From: Polytrichum commune
Lineage: Eukaryota > Streptophyta > Polytrichopsida > Polytrichales > Polytrichaceae
Assembly: GCA_950295325.1 (NCBI GenBank)
Contig: OX485805.1
Coordinates: 16,295,501-16,359,500 of the forward strand
DNA length: 64,000 bases
Direction of reading: 5' to 3'
The notes beneath the pieces are model-generated. The model was not told where the DNA came from, did no database searches, and worked only from the letters and a program-made list of their open reading frames with translations. The position numbers and the translations under genes were made by a program. Position 1 is the first letter of the stretch. The number at the start of each line of letters is the position of its first letter. This document shows, one piece after another, positions 43,806 to 54,790 of this stretch.

Positions 43806-44227
43806 AAAAGGCAGTTGGGCTTGGAGGTTAGACCACCCGGGACTAGAATAGAAGGCAGCTGGGCTTGGTAAGTTAGGCCACACCGCGACTGGAATCAAAG
43901 GCAGCTGGGCTTGGTAAGTTAGACCACCCGGGATGGAACAGAAGGCAGCTGGGCTCGGTAAGTTAGGCCACACCGCGACTGTAATCAGAAGGCAGTTGGG
44001 CTTGGAGGTTAGACCACCCGGGACTGGAACAGACGGCAGCTGGGCTCGGTAAGTTAGGCCACACCGCGACTGTAATCAGAAGGCAGCTAGGCTTGGTAAG
44101 TTAGGCCACACCGCGACTGTAATCAGAAGGCAGCTGCGCTTGGAGGTTAGACCACCCGAGACTGGAATCAAAGGCAGCTGGGCTTGGAGGTTAGACCATA
44201 CCCGGGACTGGAATCAGAAGGCAGCTG
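43806..44227 (+). repeat. Minisatellite of ~45-47 bp units inside family B LTR copy 2
   Basis: About nine units alternate two types: GGCAGCTGGGCTTGGAGGTTAGACCACCCGGGACTGGAATC and GGCAGCTGGGCTTGGTAAGTTAGGCCACACCGCGACTGTAATC (given here in parts: GGCAGCTGGGCTTGG, then GAGGTTAGACCACCCGGGAC or TAAGTTAGGCCACACCGCG). Confidence 0.88.
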
Positions 44228-45970
44228 GGTTGCCTAGCAACAATTCATTTAGACTATCTAGGGGTCAGCAAGGCTAGCTCAAGTAGTAAGTATTAGCACA
44301 TAAAAAACTAGATCACATTAGGCCATCTTTAGTGGTAGCTAAGAAGTTATATTCATTTAGGCTAGTTGGTGCCACATGTGGGTTTGTATGAGTGTGTTTA
44401 ACCATTGAGAAAAGTGTTTTTCAACACTTGCACCTCTTGGTCAAAATAACTCACTTGCATTATTAATGGAGAATGTGGAAGATTCTTGCAATGGCAAGGA
44501 AAAAGAAGTGAAGATTAAACGAGCGAGGGGAATGTCCTTAAGGGCATGTGTGGCTAAAGCCACGGGTTGGACGCTTGAGAAAGCCAACTCTACCACAAGC
44601 CAAGAGGCTAACATTAATAAAGTACAATGAGTGGAAACAATATGTGTTCTTTTGGACATAAAAATTACTTTGCACATGGTTCAAGTTGTAAGAGATACAT
44701 GTGACTTGCAAAACCATCACCCGGACTAGGACGCTTAAGGGTGGTGGATTTGGCCTCACAACCACTTGGCGGAATGTGGATCTCTCCGCTTGGGACTTTC
44801 CGGAAAATCCCTTCAAGCGGGTCCAGGAGGGGATGGAGGATCTGCAGAACCAGTACTACCGGCTGGAGCACATCGTCTGAGGAGCGAACCAGGCCCTGGA
44901 CGATTGCGGACCCGGAAATATTCTCAGGGAGTTGGCTCAGGAAGGAGCTCGAGCAGGCCAAGACAGAGAATGCTCACCTCACCGCACAGGTAGCGGCCAT
45001 GACTTAGGAGCTGAGTTAGAAGAGCGAAGAGATCCGGAAGTACCACGCGGAGCAAGCAGTGCTCTTCAGCCGGATCCGGGAGCTGGTGGGGCATCCGGCA
45101 GAGATCGTCAACAAGGCGCATCTCTACGACCGGATGATGGAGTCCGGAGAACCCACTTTCGCCAGGCAAACCCTTCCCATTCTCGTGAAGTACTTACGGA
45201 CGATGAAGGATCTCCTGGCGGAAATCCAGAAGGTGGTTCCGCCAAGTGGAACACCCCAGCGGGTATTCTATCCGGGTCCGCCTGGGTCACCAACCGGAAC
45301 CCTCTACGAGGTAGTTGGTGAAGTCGCCCTGGTTCAGAACCCGCCAACGTCTGCAGGACCCAGCCAACAGGGAGGCGGCTCTCGGCGTGCTAGTTCCGGG
45401 AGAGCTCCGGAAAGGGTCCGTTCTCCCCAGGTGAGGAGAAAGAGTACCGGGTCTGTCAGATCCGGACGAGGCCAGTCCCCTGTCCCGCGGACCTCGGATC
45501 GGTCCCGGACTCCGGACAGGGCTAGGACGCCGATAAGGCACCAGACTTCGGATCGGGAGGCAACTCCGAGTAGGGGTAAGGCCCCTATGGCCCAAGCTTC
45601 GCCGTTGTCTCCTCCGGACTGCCAAATGGTTAGCCCATTCCCTCCGCCACCCTCAAGGGCGGCCTCCAACAGGGATCCGCGGACTGCCTCGATCTCGGGC
45701 GGGTAGAATCCGGAACAGCGTACTGGAAGCGATCCTTCTCCGGTCCGGAGCATTCGGAAGGGGAGTATAGTTTCCGGAACCCCAGGGACCGGAACACCGC
45801 GGACCGAGAGAACAGCGGACTCGGAGGATGAGATTGCCCCTTCTCCGAACATGAGGAGGATGCTCACGCGGTTGCAGAAGGCGTCGCCGGGAGGCGGCTC
45901 ATCCGCCGTCAGTGGACTCGGCAGCCATTCGAAGGAGGGATCGACTCAAAAGAAGCACCGCTCTTCTTAG

Positions 45971-47301
45971 CCTAGAATGGCAGCTAGATTAGTTAGGCAG
46001 AATATAGGTAGGAAGGTAGGACTTAGGAGTTTTTGAAGATGAGGAATAAAAATCTCCCTTGGAGTTGTCAGCGAAAAATCCGGATCTTGATCCGGGAAAT
46101 CCGGGAGAACGGGTGCAGTTAGGGTTTTCCTTAGGGGCGGCCGCCTAGGCCGCCGCCCTCTGATTAGGGACTTTGGGCCTCTACTTAAGGCTGAATAAGG
46201 AGTTGGAGAAGGGTTCCTTCTCCATTGTTGTATTTTGATTGCTCCTATTCTAATAAATTCCTTGATTTCTCACTCCTTGACTTTCCTTGATTGATGTTTG
46301 TATGACTGATCCGGAGATTGTTAGCGGAGGAGAGAGAGCATGAGGGATAGGAGTTCCGGATAGGACATGGGAGAGGAAACCCGGATCCGATCTGGTTATT
46401 GCCTTGTAGAATCCTCTCTGTGTGTAGTGGGAGGGAAACCTCACTGATCTGGATGGTTGAGTAACGTCTAGGTGGGATAGCCGCTAGGAGGATTGGGTGA
46501 GATCCGGAAGGGATCCGGACTTACGCCAATCTGATCTTCTGAAGAGGTCCCACCGCCCTTAGATGGATCAATCCGAAAAGTGGTACGGATCGCCCAGTTA
46601 TCTCAGATTGAATAGAATCCAAGGTAGAGGTAGCCGGACTGATCCATCGGAAGGAGAAGAGAAGGACCGGAACAGTTAAGGTTCCGGGGTGGAGGCCATC
46701 TCCGGAGTGTAGTGGGAAAGGAACCTCATTGTTCCGGAGGTCTGGGTAACGTCTAGGTGAGATAGCCATGGGGAAGATTGGGCAAAGGACCGGAAGGGAT
46801 CCGGACTTGCGCCAATCTGATCTTCCGAAGAGGTCTCAGCGCCGGTGGACGGGACAATCCGGAAAGTGGTACGAGTCACCCACTTATCCCGTAGAATCAG
46901 ATCTCCGGTTGGAATCCGGACTCCTCTGGTCATTGTGGTCCTAAGAAATAATCCAGATCTCTCTGTGTGACCTGCCAAGACGGATCTGATCAATCCGGAT
47001 TGATTGTGAGGGAGTTTCCGGATTCCAATCTTATAAGGGACGTCTTCACCAGAAGAAACCACCTATTCTAGAGGGTAGATGTAGAGGGGGGAGTAAACAT
47101 TATAATTAGGACTTAGAGATACAATCCGGAAAGGCACACTCCGGAAGAAGACGAAGAGTGTCCCAAAGACCAAAAGTCCGGCAATCAGGGTTTCCGGAAA
47201 TTTGGCTAAGGAAGAGAAGATAAGTAGGTACGGAGCGTTCTAGACCTCCTACACTTCACAGAATCCCTGGACGATACTAGGGTCATCCGGACAAAACCGG
47301 A
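45971..47301 (+). repeat. TCCGGA-rich noncoding region with a two-copy ~285 bp tandem duplication
   Basis: About 46,418-46,700 and 46,705-46,985 are diverged tandem copies: GTAACGTCTAGGTG-GATAGCC, GACCGGAAGGGATCCGGACTT, CGCCAATCTGATCTTC-GAAGAGGTC, AATCCG-AAAGTGGTACG (offset ~285). The palindrome TCCGGA occurs some 18-20 times by eye between 45,700 and 47,330. At 46,134-46,158 a GC-rich inverted repeat (GGGCGGC...GCCGCCC) precedes a possible TATA-like CTACTTAAGGC, so part of this may be the LTR or 3' region of the gag-like element. Confidence 0.65.
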
Positions 47302-49140
47302 TTAGGCACTTAAAAACGCCAATCCGGATATGTTAGTGTTCGCGTGTTCCCACAGCCATGTTTTCCCCACCTCAATAGTTCCAATCTCTTCATCACCAAA
47401 AACCAGCTTCACCTCCACCATAACCTCATTGTGCACTTGGTCAATGTGCTCCCAAGTAACACCATCTCCCAATAGACGAAGTCTACCATATTGAAAATTG
47501 GCATATAACATGCTCCTCCCCACGTGGTACCTGCACTTGCAACCATACCCACATCAGGTTCCCTAGCCAAGTGTGTGTTTTCACCAAATGTTGAAGATAT
47601 GCACACCTTAAACTTGGAAATTATCCTCACCTGAATTTGACAGTATGCTTAGCCACCACACAGTTGATAATGTCCTTGCCACAATGGATTTTTGAGTCCC
47701 ACCCTGGGTCCATCAAACTCGAAAACAGGTCCTCATCTGGTCCACTGACCACAACCATGGTTGGAGTTTGTCGGAGGTTTTGGGCGACATGAAATAGGTC
47801 TACCATGACATGCATTGGTAGAAACCATTGCAAGTGGCCCATGCTACTACCAGTCCTTGCCTTGGTAACTCCTTTGAAATCAGAGTAGAATTTGGCTCTA
47901 AAAGCCTCACTACAATGCATATCAGGTGATGGCCATGCTGGATCATTAAATGGCGGCAACACTATAGGTTCCAGGTGACCATACAATTGCCCTGGGGTGG
48001 GAGGAACATAGGTGTCACCACAAAAAAAAATTCCATTCTCAAGCAGGTCAGAATGGGCTCTCCCATTCCTCTGGGCTTCCCCAATTTTTGTGTGCAGCAC
48101 AACAATAATTCCTAGGAGCGAAAGTGGGTCGACCCAATCTTCAAAATATGATGCATAAACATCTGCAAGAAACCAATTGTAGGTTAGTTTGTTGTGAACA
48201 AGCTACAACAGACAATCAGGGCTACTCAATGCGTCACATATAGAAACCCAAGAGTGTAACTGCATAAAATGAGCAACACTTACAATTGCACTTGGGTCGA
48301 ACCACAACCTCATCGGGGTCCAACCGCGTTTGACGTGGAGCATAAGCCCATCTGATCAATATGGACTCAGCCCGAGGGTTGTTGGTAACATCACGACCAA
48401 CATTAGCTACTTTAAATCTCCAATCAATAATTTGCCCTTTGTATGCACCTCTGTGAGTTGGTCCGCCATGCAACTTGGCATCTCTTGCCCAAACTCCAGA
48501 TGTCCCAGGATTTAGAGTCACCCAGGAGCCAAGATCAAACTTTGTTGGAATCCATTCGCCGTCGGCATTGTGCGTGTTGTGCAGAATAATGGATTGAATT
48601 TTTCCCTTGGGCCTCCTCGACATCATCGCGGCAGTAGGTGCCACCGAAATCCAATTCCTTGCGGCGCGAGCAACAAAACTGCACCTACACACTGAAGAAT
48701 CCTACAACTTTTTCTACAACCAGCTTGGAACTTGGTGACCCCAACCACCCACATTGGGAGCTACAAATTTTCCACTCCCAAATGTCAAATAGTTTGAAAC
48801 TACAATAACTACCACTACCTTGCCCTCCTTCGTTGCCGCCCAACATGAGCTCCATGGCATGATAGCCAAAAAATGGTACGCAGTGCACCGCATGTGTGAG
48901 ACGTAGCCGCCGCCCGTGAGGCCATCGTCCTCCTTCCAAGACTCCCCACTACCTTGTACAGAAGAACTCCCACTCAATGGCGTCCAACTAAGCTCCACAC
49001 CATTGGCCCGGACCCCAACCCGAATACAATGGCACCTTATGTGCCATGCGGGCAAATAGGTACACACTTGGTAGGACGGTACCCTAAATGAGGAAAATGG
49101 ATTTTCTGGGCATTTAACAAGGCAGCAACCTTTTGAGTCC
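47302..49140 (-). pseudogene. Unrecognised spliced gene, at least three exons
   Basis: Leftward exons: up to 48,284 (donor GTAAGT), 48,162-47,631 (acceptor TTTCTTGCAG, donor GTGAGG) and 47,530-47,302 (acceptor AAGTGCAG, stop TAA). Phases agree and introns are 121 and 100 bases. The joined protein has WIPTKFDLGSWVTLNPG, GPTHRGAYKGQIIDWRFKVA, DWVDPLSLLGIIVVLHTKIG, YVPPTPGQLYGHLEPIVLPP, HVMVDLFHVAQNLRQTPTMV and YHVGRSMLYANFQYGRLRLL. The 5' part (to about 49,140, PENPFSSFRVPSYQVCTYLP) is in another frame and needs one shift near 48,900 or an unseen intron. Codon use is gene-like and the splice sites are good, but I recognise no family. Confidence 0.55.
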
Positions 49141-49299
49141 ATTCCTCCTCTAATGTTTAATTGTCTGAGAGGGTGTTTAGTCGAGCCTATGGTCTGACGT
49201 GTACTTGCTCGTAACTTAGGTTGCGTTTTATTCATTTTGAGGCTATGATTATTCTGTATTAGCAAGCAGTGTTGATGTCATGAAGTCAATAACTTTTGC

Positions 49300-50551
49300 A
49301 TAGATGTTTATTGAATGTGATTCACTGAGTATGAGTTCGTGGCTGGATTATATGCAAACTGGTAATTGAATTGCATGACAACTTGAATGTATTTCAACAT
49401 ATTGCAAACACATTCGAGTGCATAATATAACCAAAAGACTATCGGCTTTTCATTGATATACTCACCCACTTCTAATTTGCCTCTAAGGATAATTGCACCA
49501 CGAGTCAATTGACTTTAATAGGATTCTAATCACTAAATCAATTCGAGTAAGGAGTTTTGTGTCATTGTAATATGTGAAAGGATATAATTGATAAGGTCAC
49601 GGAACAAGACCATTGTCTTCAATGTGTAAATGGAGAAACTGTTCTAACCTTTGGTGCAATGTGTAAATGGAGAAACTGTTCTAACCTTTGGTGGAATGTG
49701 AAAAGCCAACAAGTTGAGACCATAGACTTTGGAAGGTGAACTTATTGTGGAAGAACCAGAAGGACGTGCCGTTTACCATATTGGTATGCTTTGATTATTG
49801 TCTCATACCTTACAAGGATTAAAGTGAATTGGACCTTTTAATACTTTAAGAAATGAATCACCTAAACATTATTCATAATAATGAAATGAGTTGCTAAGTC
49901 AATTGTCTAAGCTTTGAGGGTATGAAATTGAAACCTTGAATAAACTAAGTGAGATTATGAGAGATGTGAGAATATGTTGACGCGCATATGTGGTGATGGC
50001 TTATTGACGCATTGACCGAGCATATGGTTACTTTGATGCAAATCAGGTAAAAAGACAATTGTCGGACTGTGACATTAAGATTGAAATTAACGAACGAAGA
50101 CTGAATATCCTGAATGGATTACGGAGAGACATTTCAAGTTTCACTAAACATGATTAATTAAGGAAAGATTATTGACTACTCCAAAGTGCCTGTGGCTTTG
50201 GTAAAGAGACATAAATGGGTTACTATTGCAAGACAATTGACTATGGTTGTGCCTATGATTTTGCACCGCACTTGGTCCAATTAAAATGAACTCACTGCCA
50301 TACTATTGACTGGGAATTTAGAGTGAGAAGAGAGATTGTCACTTTTGCATGCACTGTTGTGGAGTGATCTTTTAGATGTTTTTATCCCCTGCCCGTAAAC
50401 CAATTGTCATACCTAACTTGAAATGAAGTGTTATAACCTTGTGTTTTCCCTAATAAACCTTATCTAAGACACCTAGACGATATAAAAGTCACATTTTAAG
50501 TCTTCCCTGATTGTTTCCCTGGGTTTTGTTTGTAACCAAAAAGCTAACTAC
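49300..50551 (+). mobile_element. Family C repeat, copy 2 (right part of an LTR)
   Basis: Bases 50,215-50,551 align with the reverse complement of 581-900: TTGTGCCTATG, GGTCCAATTAAAATGAACTC, ACTATTGACTGGGA, GTCACATTTTAAGTCTTCCC and the terminal AAAAAGCTAACTACA. Weaker matches continue leftward (CAAAGTGCC-TGGCTTTG at 50,190). The left end was not located; a start near 49,315 is a guess. It lies directly upstream of the chromovirus remnant but no primer-binding site follows it. Confidence 0.6.
49620..49693 (+). repeat. 37-base tandem duplication
   Basis: CAATGTGTAAATGGAGAAAC...TTGGTG occurs twice in perfect tandem with a 37-base period, followed by a partial third copy. Confidence 0.9.
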
Positions 50552-50587
50552 AGTTGCTCTTACCCGGTTACTTGAACAGTTATTCCA

Positions 50588-52034
50588 ATGATTATTCCAA
50601 TCCGGTTCCGGCCTTTGAGAAGGCTCCGGATTAACTGTTTTATTGCCTTAGACGGATGCACAAGAATTTATTTTCTAAATTTGTTAACTACTTCTAGTTT
50701 TCCTATTTTATCCAAAAAAAATCACATTATGATCTATCCTAATTCCACTTTAAGCTCTAATCCGGCTTTATCCAAACTTAGATGGTCCCAAAAAACTCTG
50801 GATCTTGTGGCAAGAAATTTTTATTGGCCAACTCTACGTTAATACGTACACCGATATGTTGATAGATGCAACTTACGTCAACGTTCCAAACCAAAACGTC
50901 ATGCTAGATTCAGTTCATTAAAACCAATTCCACCGGCCAAGGCACCTTGGAAACAAGTCTCGACTGATTTTATTGTAAAATTACCAAATAGCAGGGGCTT
51001 CGATTCAATTATGGTGGTTGTTGATAAAAAAACAAAAATGAAACTATTGGTTGTAATGAAACCGTCACTTTATATCTTTATCACATTTGGAAACACCATG
51101 GAACACTCAAAGAGATTATATGTGATCGTGGTTTAGTTTTCATCTCCAAATTTATGAGACGTTTATGTGAGCTCCTCCGTATTCAACCATCTTCAACAAC
51201 AACATTCCACCCACAATGGGATGGACAAACGGAATGAGTTGATCAAGTATTGGAACAAATTTTATGAATGTTTACCACCAAACGGCAAGACGATTAGTCA
51301 GATCTACTTCCTATAGCTGAATTTGCTTATAAATATATACTTCACTCGGCTACAAGATATTCTCCATTTTATGCTATTTATGGCTATCACCCTTTAATAT
51401 CATTTTCTAATTCTACTATATTAACCGTCCCGACAGCGGAAGAAAAAGTTCGACACTTGCAGGATCATGACGAAATCAAAACCATGATTAAAATTGCCGG
51501 AGAACAAGCTAAGTGAAATTATCACCGAAGTTGTCAACTGCAACCGAACTTTGAAGTTGGAGACAAAGTATTGCTTCGGCATGAAATATTGCAACCACAA
51601 CACCATCAAAAAATTGGCTTCAAATTTTTTGGGCCCATTTCCAATCATAACTAAAATTTCAGATTTGGTGTATACACTGAAGTTACCAAAATCACTACAA
51701 ATTCATGATGTTTTCCATGTATCACTCCTTGAGAGATATCAACAAGATACAATTCCCATTCGCCGATAAGCCACCGCCACCAATTATAACACTAGAAGGA
51801 GATGTGGAATGGGAGGATCAAAAAAATTTGGATTCTAGATTCAGTGGACGCGGGAGGAAACAATATTTGGTTTCGTGGAAAGGATATGGACCTGAACAAA
51901 ACTCTTGGGAACCAGTGGCAAATTTAAAAAATGCTCCCAACAACGTTAAAGAATGTCACATTCCATCCCAATGCAACAAGGCTGTAAACTCGATTTTTGG
52001 GCCATCGCCTAGCTTTCGAGCTCAAAATTGCTAA
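50588..52034 (+). pseudogene. Chromovirus (Ty3/gypsy) integrase and chromodomain remnant
   Basis: Segments in shifting frames spell a Ty3/gypsy integrase: LVARNFYWPTLR with the following Cys pair, PPAKAPWKQVSTDFIVKLP, GFDSIMVVVD, a CDRG-LVFISKF stretch, HPQWDGQTE then stop, PIAEFAYK, and the C-terminal FEVGDKVLLR and IHDVFHVSLLERY. It ends in a well-preserved chromodomain (51,790-51,960): RGRKQYLVSWKGYGPEQNSW then EPVANLKNAP. Multiple stops and shifts show it is dead. No gag, protease or reverse transcriptase precedes it. The DSR-RG-QYLV-WKGYGPE-N-WEP style is that of fungal and Tcn1-like chromoviruses, a clade also reported from mosses and lycophytes. Confidence 0.85.
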
Positions 52035-53880
52035 CTAGTAAGAATTAGCGACGATAGGCAGGGAGGAGTTCCTTTACAGTGTGAACAGAGGGCTATAGCC
52101 GTTCCAAGGCGGTTGTAACCACCTTCTCCCTCCTCGGTTGATAAGAGGGAGACATGCTATTGCCCTACCAGACTATTTTCCATTTTATAGAATCTGACAT
52201 AGTCTCAACTTAGGACAACAATAGGCTTTAGTGACATCACTTATCAGTGGTTGAGACTGAGTGCAATTAGTCTTTCTCTGAGAGGGAGAAGTAGCAATAG
52301 ATTTATGACAACTGAGTGATTCAGTCTCTGGCAATATTACATTTGAATATGAATGAAGCATTATTTCAATGAGCAATAGTCTTGTGTGTGTGCAATGTGA
52401 TTGTGATGTAGACGTAGTTGTCCGGTACCAGGGCGAGTTGTCTTGAGTCAAATAGAGTCCATAGTAGTAGCAAGCAGTAAAGTGTGTATGATTTGATTTA
52501 GATTAGAGCCGTGAGGGCAAGTATATCCTGAGACATTTGGGCAATAGTCGTGAGCGTTGAAATAGACTTATCAACCGCCAAGAGAGCAAGGAACTTTGAG
52601 AGAAATGTTGCAACAGGAGCAATGGCCGAAGTTTGAATATGACCATAAGCATAAGAGAGACTTTTCCTAGTATGACGTAGTAATCAAGGACTATTTGCCA
52701 TGAAGGAGAGTAAGGGCAATGGCTGTAAGAATGACAAAGAGTGTTGGCAAATAGGCAGTGAGTGATAGAATCTAGAAAGGTTGTAACTTCATAGAGGCAA
52801 GGCCTATGGCAATAGGCTATGTCGAGAGAAGTCACAACTGGAGAGAAATTAGAGAAGGCAAGTAGCCGAGGTTAGGGCCATCGCTTGCAAGGACAGAGAA
52901 CCGAAGCATTTTGAGAAGGGCTATCGCCTACATGTAATCACAAAGGCAATGAAGTGTCGTAGTGAGCATAGAAAGAGAGCGTCGAGAAAGGTTGCGTCAT
53001 TAGAAGAAGGCAGGCTATGGGCTAGGCAGGCTATGGGCTAGGCAGTTGTCAACCTGAGGGAAGCCGATAGAGAGAGAGAAAGAGAATACAGAGTGGCGAG
53101 TTTGGCAGACAATAGTTGAGTATTATTACTGGACATTACCTGGCGTAAAGCCAATGCAGTAATTGGAGAGACAAGGATATTATTAGTAACAGGCTATGAA
53201 CTGCGAAAGACATTACCATCTCAAGAAAGAGACGTTACCTGATTAGTGTAAGACATTACCAAAGGCAAACCACCTTGAGATTATAATGGACTAAGGCTTT
53301 AATCAAGGAATATAGCCTAAATTGTTGATGCTTTGATTATATATGATCTTGTGGTTGTTTGTGGTGACAAGTTGCCAGATAAGTTGAAGATGAAGATGAT
53401 GATTACAATTTCGAGAAGAATGGCCGAATGACTATAAGTCGGATTAAGATGAATTAATTTGAAATTATTGCAAAGCTTAATTCTTGAGATGCAAAGACGA
53501 TGTGGCATACAAAAGACATTACCCCGGAGTATGTCCTGACGAATTGCCAATGACAACTTGCCAAGCTTTTGAGCTTCACAATTGGAATAGGTCAAAGACG
53601 TAGAGTGATAGAAAATTCCTTGAAGATAGGACGGAATCACTCACGACAAAGAAAGCACAAAGGAACTATAAGAGTGGGGAATAAGTGGAATTACAAAGGA
53701 ACGAAGACAGAAAGACCCTAGAAGTTGTTATTGTGATCCTTAATCCAATGTGACATTAACCCTTATAGACACTATCTCAGTCTTCCTAGAGATTTAGTAC
53801 CCTGGGTTTGTTGTTTTAAGTCATAGCAAAAACTTAACTACAAAGGCCAAATTCATGCAACCAGAAAACTAGACACTACA
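52035..53880 (+). repeat. Long 3' noncoding region of the chromovirus with dispersed GGCAATAG / GGCTATAG words
   Basis: Between the chromodomain and the 3' LTR there are 1.85 kb without a gene. Words such as GGCTATAGCC, GGCAATAGTC, GGCTATGGGC (twice in tandem at 53,025-53,043) and GACATTACC (five times from 53,134) recur throughout. The end (CCCTGGGTTTG...AACTTAACTACAAAGG) resembles the family C terminus, so family C may be derived from this chromovirus lineage. Confidence 0.55.
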
Positions 53881-53890
53881 AGGGGGGTAA
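53881..53890 (+). other. Polypurine tract of the chromovirus
   Basis: AAGGGGGGTAA directly precedes TGTTACGAC, the start of the 3' LTR. Confidence 0.65.
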
Positions 53891-54790
53891 TGTTACGACT
53901 ATGTCGTAACAATGGTTAGTTACCATTAGTTACTTTAGGTAGTTACAATTGTTTCTCATAAGTTGCGTGGGAGAGGTTTGTCTCCCACGCAACATTTTGT
54001 GAATATACTTGTGGATTATGATTGTGTCATGGTGTTTAATGTTATATTGAGTGGAAGTGATCACGGAGTGTCGACAACAGTTGATTTCTGACATCAATGA
54101 GGGATATGATTATCCTTGAAGCAATGATTTTCAAAATGATGATCTATTGTTTTTAATTCGGGACTTTGGACATTAAAAATGAAACATTCTACGATTTTTT
54201 CATGTTTTTCCATTTATGAAATCGTCAAAAAAAATCCCTAAAAATCATCTAAATTTTGGATGGAATTTTTGTATAACCACCCATATGTGGCTTCGTTGCT
54301 CTAGTGATTATAGCCAATGCTCCTCTCTTGGAGATCTGAAAATCAAATTTTAAATTTTAAATTTATTTTAAATTTACTTTTATTTTATTTATTTAAAAAA
54401 GACTATTGCCTTACAATGTCTAGGGAGGATTTTGAGCAAAATTGGTCAAAATCCTAGTGTTTCCAAGTTCAACCAGTTACATGTTGGGATCTTTCGGTTT
54501 CCTATATAAATTGGAGGTAGATTCCATAGACCGGTCAGTTCCTCTATAACTAAGTTAACAAGATTCATTGTTGCATTCAAGGCACAACATATATATATGG
54601 TTGTCATTCAAGCTACAGTCACTCTTGGCGACACTTCTTGCAAGCCGCGTGTGCCATGCTCGCCTCAAACCATGTGATGATCGGGTGCCACTCGGATGGC
54701 CGGCAACAAGACATGATCGATTGCTAAAAATTGAAGTCGGTAAATGTACTTTCATGGTGTGTGGGCATGATGATTATTGCATCACAATTT
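53891..54790 (+). mobile_element. 3' LTR of the chromovirus (right end approximate)
   Basis: Begins TGTTACGACTATGTCGTAACA, itself a hairpin (GTTACGAC/GTCGTAAC). A second hairpin follows (TTGCGTGGGAGA / TCTCCCACGCAA at 53,964-53,993). TATA box CCTATATAAATT is at 54,501-54,512. The right border is not certain; TTGCATCACA near 54,787 is one candidate end and AGTTAACA near 54,558 another. Confidence 0.6.

Larger units (their letters stand above)
43049..44760 (+). mobile_element. Solo LTR, family B, copy 2 (1,712 bp), inserted in the gag-like gene
   Basis: Starts TGTGAGCCTAAAATGG and ends GGCCTCACA, with target duplication ACCAC at 43,044-43,048 and 44,761-44,765. Removing it joins SRET to TWRNVDLSAW in frame. 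The inner part has a CT-rich tract, a minisatellite and the RACVAKATGWTLE peptide. Confidence 0.88.
42214..45970 (+). pseudogene. Gag-like / plant mobile protein gene, split by a solo LTR
   Basis: ATG 42,214 opens a hydrophilic protein with a compact ordered block (EFLLPILNPDKPKRISLTMA ... GLIIQEIVGRALPHIG). A one- or two-base indel near 42,790 moves the frame to FILHLYQHFDYFTAEEEDLL. After a Pro-rich linker the gene is cut by family B LTR 43,049-44,760 and resumes as WRNVDLSAWDFPENPFKRV. Then come a TGA (44,878), a frameshift near 44,900, a coiled coil (RKELEQAKTENAHLTAQVA) with TAGs at 45,005 and 45,017, IRELVGHPAEIVNKAHLY, and a long Arg/Ser/Pro tail (RSRTPDRARTP) with TAG at 45,704, ending at TAG 45,968. 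The layout (helical core, coiled coil, basic RS tail) suggests a retroelement gag or plant transposon protein; the family is not recognised. The TAGs and TGA all fit C-to-T changes. Confidence 0.5.

Noticed and set aside
39649-44760. One family B retrotransposon with LTRs at 39.6 and 43.0 kb
   Set aside because: Each LTR has its own target duplication (AGACC and ACCAC), and the DNA between them is the gag-like gene split by the second, so they are two separate solo LTRs.
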